Below, in pieces: positions 8,979-16,195 of a DNA stretch of 64,000 nt; within the stretch, counting starts at the first letter, position 1, and every line of letters begins with the position of its first letter. This stretch comes from Silvimonas soli. GTDB lineage: Bacteria > Pseudomonadota > Gammaproteobacteria > Burkholderiales > Chitinibacteraceae. Below the pieces are notes generated by a model, which saw nothing but the letters and a program-made list of their open reading frames with translations, did no database searches and was not told the DNA's origin. The stretch lies in contig NZ_CP106736.1 in NCBI RefSeq assembly GCF_030035605.1, positions 2,790,001-2,854,000 of the forward strand, read 5' to 3'. The position numbers were made by a program, and so were the translations under genes.

Positions 8979-10892
8979 ATGAGTACCCCAGCGTTGCGCG
9001 TGCTGTCGATTATCCCGCCGATGACGCAATTGAACACGCCGTATCCGTCGACGGCTTATCTCACCGGCTTTCTGCGTTCACGCAATGTAGAGGCAGTGCA
9101 GGAAGACCTCGCGCTAAAACTGGTGCTGGAACTGTTCAGCCCGGCCGGTTTGCAGGCGGTGCGCGAGCGCATCGAACCGATTCCACCGCGTAAACGCTCG
9201 CCTGCGGTGAGTTCATTTTATGAACAGTTTGATCGCTATGTGGCGACCATCAAGCCAACGATCGCCTTCTTGCAGGGCCGCGATTCCACACTCGGGCATC
9301 GCATTTGCGGTCGCAATTTTCTGCCCGAAGGCCCACGGTTTGAATCGCTGGACGTGTATATCGATGACGAAGGTGGTGATCCGCTGGCGTGGGCGTTTGG
9401 TGCGCTGGGCCTGCAAGATCGCGCCCGCCATCTGGCCACGCTGTATCTGAACGATATTTCGGACGTGCTGCGCGATGCGGTCGATCCGCGTTTTGAATTC
9501 GTGCGTTATGCCGAATCGCTGGCGCAAAGCCAGCCGACTTTTGAGCCGCTGGCCAAAGCGCTGGCTGCACCGCTCAATCTGGTTGACGACACCTTGCGCA
9601 CGCTCACGCTGCAAGCCATCGAGCGGCATAAACCGACGCTGGTGTTGCTGTCGGTGCCTTTCCCCGGCGCGGTGTATGCCGCGTTCCGTATCGCGCAGGC
9701 GATCAAGGCGCACGACCCGTCGATCACCGTCGGGCTGGGTGGCGGTTTTGTGAATACGGAACTGCGCGAGCTGGCCGAGCCGCGCGTGTTCGACTTCTTC
9801 GATTACGTAACGCTGGATGCCGGCGAGCGCCCATTGTTGGCGTTGCTGGAGCATCTGCAAGGTCAGCGCTCGCAGCAACGGCTGGTGCGCACTTTTGTGC
9901 GCGATGCTGAAAGTGGCAAGGTCCGCTACATCAACATGATGGAAGCCGATGTGCCGTTTGCCGAGGTCGGCACGCCGACTTGGGATGGTCTGCCGCTGGA
10001 CCGATACTTGTCGCTGCTGGACATGCTCAACCCCATGCATCGGCTGTGGTCGGACGGGCGCTGGAACAAATTGACCATCGCCCACGGTTGCTACTGGAAG
10101 AAATGCAGTTTCTGCGACGTGAGCCTGGATTACATCTCGCGTTACGAGAATGCCTCGGCGGTGGAACTGGTGGATCGCATCGAACGCATCATCGCCGAAA
10201 CCGGCCAGACCGGCTTTCACTTTGTCGATGAAGCCGCGCCACCCAAGGCCCTGAAAGCGCTGGCGCAAGAGCTGTTACGGCGCAAGATTTCCATTTCCTG
10301 GTGGGGCAATATCCGCTTCGAAAAATCCTTTACGCCCGATTTGTGCCAACTACTGGCAGAAAGCGGCTGTATCGCCATCTCCGGCGGGCTGGAAGTGGCG
10401 TCAGACCGGTTGCTGAATCTGATGAAAAAGGGCGTATCGGTCGAACAAGTCGCCCGCGTGACGCGCGGTTTTGCCGAGGCCGGGGTGCTGGTGCACGCCT
10501 ATCTGATGTACGGCTTTCCGACGCAAACGGTGCAAGACACGGTCGATGCGCTGGAATATGTGCGCCAGTTGTTTGAGGAGGGCTGTATCCAGTCCGGCTT
10601 CTTCCACCGCTTTGCCTGTACCGTGCATTCGCCGGTGGGTAAGAACCCGGAAGAATACGGCATTACGCTGGAGCCGCTGCCGCCGATTACCTTTGCCACC
10701 AACGACGTCGGCTTTATCGACCCGACCGGTGTCGACCACGACTTGCTGGGTCAGGGGCTGAACAAGGCGCTGTACAACTTCATGCACGGTATCGGTCTGG
10801 ATCAGGACGTGCGCAGCTGGTTCAACACCCGCGTGCCGCGCACTCAGGTTTCGCGCAATCGCATAGCCAAAGCGTTGTCTTCCCAGTATTGA
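8979..10892 (+). CDS. B12-binding domain radical SAM protein
   Basis: A 637-residue protein. The segment at about residues 200-290 (HKPTLVLLSVPFPGAVYAAF, GLGGGFVNTELREL, FDYVTLDAGERPL) fits a cobalamin-binding Rossmann domain like that of BchE-type enzymes. The radical SAM domain follows, with cluster cysteines C371, C376 and C379 in HGCYWKKCSFCD. The spacing is CX4CX2C rather than the usual CX3CX2C. GIALSGG-like and GFPTQT segments follow as in Elp3-type TIM barrels. The substrate and product are unknown. ATG 8979 is preceded by ACGGAG; TTG 8955 is an inferior alternative. It is not linked to recognisable pathway genes. Confidence 0.8.
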   Translation: MSTPALRVLSIIPPMTQLNTPYPSTAYLTGFLRSRNVEAVQEDLALKLVLELFSPAGLQAVRERIEPIPPRKRSPAVSSFYEQFDRYVATIKPTIAFLQGRDSTLGHRICGRNFLPEGPRFESLDVYIDDEGGDPLAWAFGALGLQDRARHLATLYLNDISDVLRDAVDPRFEFVRYAESLAQSQPTFEPLAKALAAPLNLVDDTLRTLTLQAIERHKPTLVLLSVPFPGAVYAAFRIAQAIKAHDPSITVGLGGGFVNTELRELAEPRVFDFFDYVTLDAGERPLLALLEHLQGQRSQQRLVRTFVRDAESGKVRYINMMEADVPFAEVGTPTWDGLPLDRYLSLLDMLNPMHRLWSDGRWNKLTIAHGCYWKKCSFCDVSLDYISRYENASAVELVDRIERIIAETGQTGFHFVDEAAPPKALKALAQELLRRKISISWWGNIRFEKSFTPDLCQLLAESGCIAISGGLEVASDRLLNLMKKGVSVEQVARVTRGFAEAGVLVHAYLMYGFPTQTVQDTVDALEYVRQLFEEGCIQSGFFHRFACTVHSPVGKNPEEYGITLEPLPPITFATNDVGFIDPTGVDHDLLGQGLNKALYNFMHGIGLDQDVRSWFNTRVPRTQVSRNRIAKALSSQY

Positions 10893-10942
10893 TGAATTGC
10901 ACCGTTTAATGCGCTGGCGCTGAAACTGGTCTGATGCCATAA

Positions 10943-10965
10943 CACCGGATAACCCTTATCCGGTG
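10943..10965 (+). other. Perfect 10-bp hairpin in front of the GST gene
   Basis: 10943-10952 pairs perfectly with 10956-10965 around a 3-nt loop. No T run follows on the plus strand. It ends 5 bp before the GGAGAA ribosome site of the gene at 10985, so it could act as a transcript-end stabiliser or affect translation. Confidence 0.5.
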
Positions 10966-10984
10966 GCAATGGAGAAATCGATCC

Positions 10985-11611
10985 ATGTTCATTCTTTATG
11001 GTGCTCAATCGTCTGGTGCAGCAGCAGTTGAGGCGGCGCTGGGCATGGTCAATGTGCCGTTTCGGTTGGTTGATGCGGCGTCCTGGCAACCCGGCCCCGG
11101 GCTGGATGAACTACGCCAGGTTAATCCGCTGGCGCAAATCCCTACGCTAGTTTTGCCCGACGGCTCGGTGTTGTCGGAGAGCGCCGCCATACTTATCCAT
11201 CTGGGGCTGGTTTATCCGGACAGCGGCTTGCTACCGACGGATGCCAGTCAACGGGCGCAGGCCATTCGTGGCCTGGTGTATATCACCGCCAATTGTTATG
11301 CGGCCATTGGCGTGATCGATTACCCGGAACGCTGGACCGAAACGACCGACGAACAAGAGCATGCGCGGGTCAAACAAGGGGCCCGGCAGCGTTTGCATGG
11401 TTTGTGGGATATCTTCGCCGATACCTTTCCCGCCACGCCGTTTCTCAACGGTGAACAACCCGGCGCGCTGGATTTGCTGGCGGTGGTGGTTTCCAAATGG
11501 TCGGGCACGCGTGCGCACCTGGCGCAATCTCGCCCCGCATTCAGCGACTTGTTAAAACGCATTGAACAGCACCCGGTGTTCGCTGCGGTTAATGCACGCT
11601 ACTGGCCTTGA
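10985..11611 (+). CDS. Glutathione S-transferase family protein
   Basis: A 208-residue cytosolic GST-fold protein. The N-terminal thioredoxin-like domain (residues 1-80) shows MFILYGAQSSGAAAVEAALG, the cis-proline region NPLAQIPTLVLPDGSVL and the glutathione-contact SESAAILIHL. The helical C-terminal domain follows (FLNGEQPGALDLLAVVVSKW). In active enzymes of this type GSH is bound through the S-E-S-A segment; substrates are unknown. GGAGAA at 10971-10976 supports ATG 10985. It lies 92 bp after the radical SAM gene, separated by a strong hairpin. Confidence 0.85.
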   Translation: MFILYGAQSSGAAAVEAALGMVNVPFRLVDAASWQPGPGLDELRQVNPLAQIPTLVLPDGSVLSESAAILIHLGLVYPDSGLLPTDASQRAQAIRGLVYITANCYAAIGVIDYPERWTETTDEQEHARVKQGARQRLHGLWDIFADTFPATPFLNGEQPGALDLLAVVVSKWSGTRAHLAQSRPAFSDLLKRIEQHPVFAAVNARYWP

Positions 11612-11686
11612 TCGGGATCAAAATTGCTCTGCAGGCATTGGGCTAACTTGCTTTGTTCAGGCCCCCAATACTTAAGGAGTTTCGAG

Positions 11687-11902
11687 ATGTTTCCCGAATA
11701 TCGCGACCTGATTTCCAGTCTGAAAAACAGCAACCCGCATTTCTCCAGACTGTTTAACCAGCACAATGAGCTGGACCAGAAAATCAAGAATATTGAATCC
11801 CAACCCGTGGGTTTTAGCGGCGCCGAAGTCGAAACGCTCAAAAAAGAGAAACTACGACTGAAAGATGAACTGTATGTATTGCTGAAACAGGCAGCGGTTT
11901 GA
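11687..11902 (+). CDS. YdcH/DUF465 family small protein
   Basis: A 71-residue, mostly helical coiled-coil protein beginning MFPEYRDLISSLKNSNPHFS and continuing RLFNQHNELDQKI then LKKEKLRLKDELYVLL. This is the compact DUF465 (YdcH/SlyX-like) pattern. The function of the family is unknown. AAGGAG at 11674-11679 fixes the start at ATG 11687. The gene ends just before a bidirectional terminator. Confidence 0.85.
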   Translation: MFPEYRDLISSLKNSNPHFSRLFNQHNELDQKIKNIESQPVGFSGAEVETLKKEKLRLKDELYVLLKQAAV

Positions 11903-11938
11903 AGGTTTCAGAGCGGTTGCCAGATTGACCACCAACGT

Positions 11939-11973
11939 TAAAAAGCCGAAGCAAATTGCTTCGGCTTTTTTTG
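11939..11973. terminator. Bidirectional intrinsic terminator
   Basis: The inverted repeat aaaagccgaagc/gcttcggctttt has T runs on both strands. It lies between the convergent DUF465 gene (plus) and the DUF5916 gene (minus) and can serve both. Confidence 0.88.
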
Positions 11974-11989
11974 TTGTGACGTCAAATCA

Positions 11990-14269
11990 TCAAATATCAA
12001 ACTGGAACTTGGCAAACACTTCGGTGCTGCGCGTACTGGCCGTATCGGTAAAGGCGTTGTGGCTATAGGTCGCGCCCAGATACCAGACCTTTAGCGCGGA
12101 CCAGCGATGGGCGTAGGTCAATGAGATCGAATCGGTTTGCGTAATCGATGTTGGCACGTCGCCCGGCATCACGGCGGTGCGGTTGGTGATCTCGCGCTGC
12201 AAAATCGCCCGGGCGGAATCCTGGCCAGTGAAATGCAGCACCGACAACAATTGCACGGCGGTGTCTTTCAGCGACACCGTGCCATCCGGCGCATACAACA
12301 TCGTTTGCTCAAAGCGCGGTTCAATCTCCAGCCGGTCCAGCGCCCGAAAGCGCGCATCCAGCAGCAAATAAACGCTGCGGCTGACTCGATCATTGCCCAC
12401 ATCCACCTGGTCACCCAGAACGGTTTTGGCTTCCAGCCAGTTAAACCAGGCCGCCGGATTGGCGTCGATTTCCATCGAGTACTGGTTGAAACTGTGTAAC
12501 GCGCCGCCATCGCTCACGCGTTGCGCCATGGCCGGGTGGTATTCCAGCGTCAGCGCGATCTGGTGCGGGCCATAAATTGCCACGCCCGGATCAATCTCGC
12601 GGAACACCGTGCTGCCATCGGCGGTAGTCACCGAATCCTGGTAAAACAGATATTCGTCGACCTCGCTCCAGTCACCATCGAGCCGGTTCCGGTGCAGCAT
12701 TTGGGCGGTGAGTTGCCGATAGCCCGACTGGCCGAAAAAGCCGGTGTCGTCACGAAAAGCGTTAGAGACCTGCTGATAGGTGAGCGAGGGCTCCCACGAC
12801 GGTGTTTTGCGTAGCCAGTCCACCAGCACATCCGAACCCGATTGCGCCGGGCCTTTTTGCAGCGTGCCGCTATCGGTCGCCAGCGCCGAAGTGCTGGATA
12901 ACAGCCACTGCGCGCGAACGCGGTCGCCCTCGCTGGAATGCCACACCACATCTGGACCGATAACCGCGTTGTCGCCCAGATTGCCAGCGTAATTGCGAGC
13001 GGTGAACAAACCGCCCAGCGACACGCCATCGATATAGGTGCGGGCGCGCCCCAGGACCACATCGGACTCTGGCTGCAGCACGCTGTCGGTGCTGAACGCA
13101 TGCGGAATCAGAATCTGGCTGCCACCGGTGTCATCCAGCGCCAGTAGCGTGGCCTCGGTGTTGTCGTCACGCCGCGTGGCACGCAAGCCCCAGTCCGGCT
13201 GGGTGATCGAGCGTGTATACAGGGCTTTGGGGCCGTTGCCGCCTTGTTCGTTCATCAGCGTGGGTGATTCCAGAATGTCACTGCTTTCCAGAAAGAACGG
13301 GCGTTTTTCCTGCAATTGCAGGGCAAACTGCGCATTGCTGGTCAGCTGCGGGACATCCAGCTCGACCTGGGAGAAATCCGGCTTGATGGTGGCATCGATG
13401 ACCCACGCCGTGTTGGGCTGCCATTTCAGATCGATACCTGCGTCCAGATGCAGCGATTTGTCCACCGGCTGGCCGGAAGCGCCATCGCGATTCCCGCGCA
13501 AGGTCACTTGCGGGCGCAGGCTCCAGTTGTTATCCGGTGCAGCGGCTTGCAGCGCGTCCAGCGGGTTCATCAGCGCGATCATGCTGGTGGCGGTTTGCTG
13601 CAGCGGCACGCTCATCAAGATGTAGTTCTGCTCACGCGGATAGCTGCGCATGATCTGGAATTGCCACGGCTTGGCGCCTTTGTCGGCAAAGCGCAACTCG
13701 GAAAACGGAATGCGGATGACCGCCGAATAGCCGTCTTTAAGCATGACGGCGCGAGCGTCGACTTCAAAGTCGGGCGAGAAATCGGCGTTGTCAGTATCGG
13801 CGCTGTAAATGCCGTCAGAAATCACCCCGCGCGGATTGACCCGCACAAACATGGCTGACTTACCGGCACCAATCGGGTCCAGATACACCCCGACAAAATC
13901 CTGGTTGGTTTTCACGTTGTCCCGGCGCACGAACGGCGCGCGGATATCTTCCGGGTGTGGGTCGTAAGCACGAACGCCAAAGTAGATGGCTTTATTGTCG
14001 TACAGCACGCGCACGGTGGTGCGTACCGGCGCCGTTTTGCCGTCGACGGGTTCGTATTCCCAGAATTGATCGTATTCCGGCGCGGATTGCCAGACAGGGT
14101 CATCCAGCGAGCCATCAAATTTGAGTTTGGCGTCTGCGGGAATACGGTTTGCGGTACAACTGGCGGCAAAAACTGGCTGTGCAAGCAGGGTAATGCAGGC
14201 AAGCGCTATTGCTACCAATCTGACGCGTGCAGCCAGGGATCGCTGGCCAGGCGCAGTGGAACAAAGCAT
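11990..14269 (-). CDS. Secreted DUF5916 protein with N-terminal CBM9-like domain
   Basis: A 759-residue exported protein. Residues 1-36 are a signal peptide (RLVAIALACITLLAQPVFAA). The next ~190 residues (KLKFDGSLDDPVWQSAP, TTVRVLYDNKAIYFGVRAYD) have the pattern of a carbohydrate-binding family-9-like sandwich. The long C-terminal part is rich in alternating beta strands and ends in an aromatic/charged strand (STEVFAKFQFDI), fitting an outer-membrane beta-barrel as proposed for DUF5916. The natural role is unknown; envelope transport or polysaccharide binding are possible. A single gene, with GAAGAAG just upstream of the ATG as a possible ribosome site. Confidence 0.78.
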   Translation of the reverse strand: MLCSTAPGQRSLAARVRLVAIALACITLLAQPVFAASCTANRIPADAKLKFDGSLDDPVWQSAPEYDQFWEYEPVDGKTAPVRTTVRVLYDNKAIYFGVRAYDPHPEDIRAPFVRRDNVKTNQDFVGVYLDPIGAGKSAMFVRVNPRGVISDGIYSADTDNADFSPDFEVDARAVMLKDGYSAVIRIPFSELRFADKGAKPWQFQIMRSYPREQNYILMSVPLQQTATSMIALMNPLDALQAAAPDNNWSLRPQVTLRGNRDGASGQPVDKSLHLDAGIDLKWQPNTAWVIDATIKPDFSQVELDVPQLTSNAQFALQLQEKRPFFLESSDILESPTLMNEQGGNGPKALYTRSITQPDWGLRATRRDDNTEATLLALDDTGGSQILIPHAFSTDSVLQPESDVVLGRARTYIDGVSLGGLFTARNYAGNLGDNAVIGPDVVWHSSEGDRVRAQWLLSSTSALATDSGTLQKGPAQSGSDVLVDWLRKTPSWEPSLTYQQVSNAFRDDTGFFGQSGYRQLTAQMLHRNRLDGDWSEVDEYLFYQDSVTTADGSTVFREIDPGVAIYGPHQIALTLEYHPAMAQRVSDGGALHSFNQYSMEIDANPAAWFNWLEAKTVLGDQVDVGNDRVSRSVYLLLDARFRALDRLEIEPRFEQTMLYAPDGTVSLKDTAVQLLSVLHFTGQDSARAILQREITNRTAVMPGDVPTSITQTDSISLTYAHRWSALKVWYLGATYSHNAFTDTASTRSTEVFAKFQFDI

Positions 14270-14487
14270 TGATACTTCTTCTTTTTTATTGTGATTTCAA
14301 CAGCGATGAGGGCGCATTGTAGCTAGCAACGCGCGTGTTACATATCGCGCCCGCTGGCGCTGTCACATAAAACGAACACTCGCGCTGACATGATCAAAAC
14401 AGGTGCGCAAAACGGCATCGGCACTGGGTCTGATCCCCGCGCCGGTGCACGTATTTACAGAATTCTGATTATTTGACCGTCACCCTT

Positions 14488-15756
14488 TTACGGCAGGATG
14501 GATTTGGGCGTGCGATGCAAAAAGGTCGCCTCACGTATCGACGGCAAACCCAATCGCAACGCCACCAGCCGCGCCAGTCCCAGCCCAAAGCCACCATGCG
14601 GGGGTGCTCCCCACTGAAATGAATCCAGATAGCCTTGCGCGCCTGCGCCCGACAAGCCTTTCTCGGCCAGCTGCGCGAGCAGTACGTCACGTCGATGTTC
14701 GCGCATGGCGCCGGTGGTGATCTCCATGCCGCGATAGAGCAATTCGAAGCTTTCAGTGAGGCCTGGCCGCGAGCTTTGTCGTCGGTGATAAAACGGCCGT
14801 TGCGACCACGGCACTTCGACGATTGCGCAAAAATCGACGCCTTGGGCTTGCAACTGTTGACCCAATTCGCGTTCATGCGCGCCCGTGAGTGCGGTATCGG
14901 TGGCAAGTTGCAGCCGACGACAGACCTGGGCGTGGGTGAGAATCTCAAGCGGCCCGCTGTCTGCCAGTGTCTGAGGAAAGTGTTGTTGCAGATGGCTGCC
15001 GTGGGCGGCTTCCAGTTCGGCAAACGCGTAACTGATCATGGCGTATTCCAGCGTGGCCAGGTCTGCCGCGCTGCGCTCGCCTTCCAGTTCGATATCCACG
15101 CTGATGAACTCAGTGGCGTGGCGCACCGAGAATGATGGCTCGGCGCGAAATACCGGGCCGATCTCGAAAACGCGCCCCATGCCGCCAATAATGGCCATCT
15201 GCTTGTAGAACTGCGGCGATTGCGCCAGATAGGCCGTCTGGCCGAAGTATCCCAGCTTGAACACCTCAGACCCGGATTCGGACGGCGCCCCCATCAGTTT
15301 TGGCGTGTGGATTTCTACAAAGTCCTGCGTGGCTAGCCAGTCTCGCAAGCCATGTTCCAGCGCGGCGCTGGCCAGTAAAGGCAGCAAGTCAGCAGCAAAG
15401 CGCAACCGGGCGCTGGGATGCTGGCCTTTCAGATGGACGTCGCTCTGCGCATCTACCGGCAGCGGGGCTGCAGCCGCCAGAACCTCCAGTTGGTCGGCGA
15501 CGATTTCAATGCCGTGGATCGCTTGTGGCATCAATTGGCTGCGACCGTGGACCCGCACATAGCTCTCGCTGCTGAGGCTGGCGCAGATATCCAGCAGATC
15601 GGCTTGCAGCACCACGCATTGCAGCAGCGTCAGGCGGCTGCGTAACTGCACAAAGGCAATCTTGCCCTGATGCCGCACCGCATCGACAAAACCTTCAAGC
15701 GTGACTGGCGCGGGTGCGTGCTGTTTGAGGTCGGAAATAGTGGAAAGAGAAAACAT
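14488..15756 (-). CDS. Archaeal-type aspartyl-tRNA synthetase-like protein
   Basis: A 422-residue class IIb aminoacyl-tRNA synthetase without the bacterial GAD insertion. It has an N-terminal OB fold (VTLEGFVDAVRHQGKIAFVQ), then the archaeal AspRS/AsnRS signature SPQFYKQMAIIGGMGRVFEI, motif 2 VFRAEPSFSVRHATEF (around residue 200) and motif 3 GGFGLGLARLV near 390. The normal motif-3 Glu-Arg reads Ala-Arg. The ending LGLPSIREATFLHRTP resembles archaeal AspRS more than AsnRS. It probably charges Asp onto tRNA, perhaps including tRNA-Asn for later amidation, but an asparagine-linked side activity is possible. AAGGAG precedes the ATG. An Asn-codon attenuator lies upstream. Confidence 0.75.
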   Translation of the reverse strand: MFSLSTISDLKQHAPAPVTLEGFVDAVRHQGKIAFVQLRSRLTLLQCVVLQADLLDICASLSSESYVRVHGRSQLMPQAIHGIEIVADQLEVLAAAAPLPVDAQSDVHLKGQHPSARLRFAADLLPLLASAALEHGLRDWLATQDFVEIHTPKLMGAPSESGSEVFKLGYFGQTAYLAQSPQFYKQMAIIGGMGRVFEIGPVFRAEPSFSVRHATEFISVDIELEGERSAADLATLEYAMISYAFAELEAAHGSHLQQHFPQTLADSGPLEILTHAQVCRRLQLATDTALTGAHERELGQQLQAQGVDFCAIVEVPWSQRPFYHRRQSSRPGLTESFELLYRGMEITTGAMREHRRDVLLAQLAEKGLSGAGAQGYLDSFQWGAPPHGGFGLGLARLVALRLGLPSIREATFLHRTPKSILP

Positions 15757-15811
15757 GTCTGGCTCCTTGCTGCGTTAACAACAGAAAAAAACGGCCGCAG
15801 CGCCAGGACAT

Positions 15812-15835
15812 GAAAAACCCGGCACTGGGCCGGGT
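15812..15835 (-). terminator. Attenuator terminator (3:4 stem) before the AspRS-like gene
   Basis: On the minus strand a 7-bp perfect GC-rich stem (plus coordinates 15829-15835 with 15817-15823, 5-nt loop) is followed by TTTTTC. It sits between the leader peptide stop at 15868 and the structural gene start at 15756, exactly where an attenuation terminator would be. Confidence 0.8.
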
Positions 15836-15867
15836 CGGGGATTTTTGCTTGCTGGGCGGATCGTGTT

Positions 15868-15969
15868 TCAGTGTCTGTCTTGCGATCCTTGCGCACGCAA
15901 CAATCCCTGCCCGGCATTGCGGGCATTGGCATTATTAAGGCGTGAGAGGCGGGACAAACTGACCAGCAT
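15868..15969 (-). CDS. Asparagine-rich leader peptide of the attenuator
   Basis: A 33-codon frame reads MLVSLSRLSRL, then NNANARN, then AGQGLLRAQGSQDRH. Codons 12, 13, 15 and 18 are all AAT (Asn). The Asn run overlaps the first arm of a pause hairpin: GCCCG at codons 16-17 pairs with CGGGC at codons 19-21. That second arm (GCCGGG) can instead pair with the CCCGGC arm of the terminator at 15829-15834. This is the layout of trp/his-type attenuators, in which a ribosome stalled at codons for a scarce aminoacyl-tRNA prevents termination. The ribosome site is weak (only GTGGAC about 12 nt upstream), which lowers confidence in translation. Confidence 0.7.
   Translation of the reverse strand: MLVSLSRLSRLNNANARNAGQGLLRAQGSQDRH
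15909..15924 (-). promoter_or_regulatory. Attenuator pause/antiterminator segments 1 and 2
   Basis: Plus-strand 15919-15924 (segment 1) and 15909-15915 (segment 2) form a 5-bp pause hairpin within the leader peptide. Segment 2 is also complementary over 6 bp to the 5' arm of the terminator (15829-15834). The two pairings are mutually exclusive. Confidence 0.65.
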
Positions 15970-16012
15970 TTCAAAAGTCCACGTGAGATACACCGTAAGT
16001 GGGTGTGTTTTG

Positions 16013-16041
16013 ATTATTTCGATAATTGAGGAGCTTGGCAA
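16013..16041 (-). promoter_or_regulatory. Sigma-70 promoter for the leader/AspRS-like transcript
   Basis: On the minus strand TTGCCA (16036-16041) is followed after 17 bp by AATAAT (16013-16018). Each hexamer is close to consensus and the spacing is ideal. The start site would fall near 16005, about 36 nt before the leader ATG. Confidence 0.65.
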
Positions 16042-16195
16042 GAGCTGTCGCCAGGGCCGAGCGATGCGACATCCGGGCTTATGTATCTGTCACCCAAAAA
16101 AAACAGGGCAGGTTACAGACCGCCGTAATGCCGGTTCGGTCCCGGTATCACGGCGGCTTGCACCGGCCTCGTAGATTGCCAACAGCCAGAAAACC

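Noticed and set aside
15757..16041. T-box riboswitch upstream of the synthetase-like gene
   Set aside because: No T-box sequence or specifier-loop architecture; the Asn-rich leader and alternative stems explain the region better.
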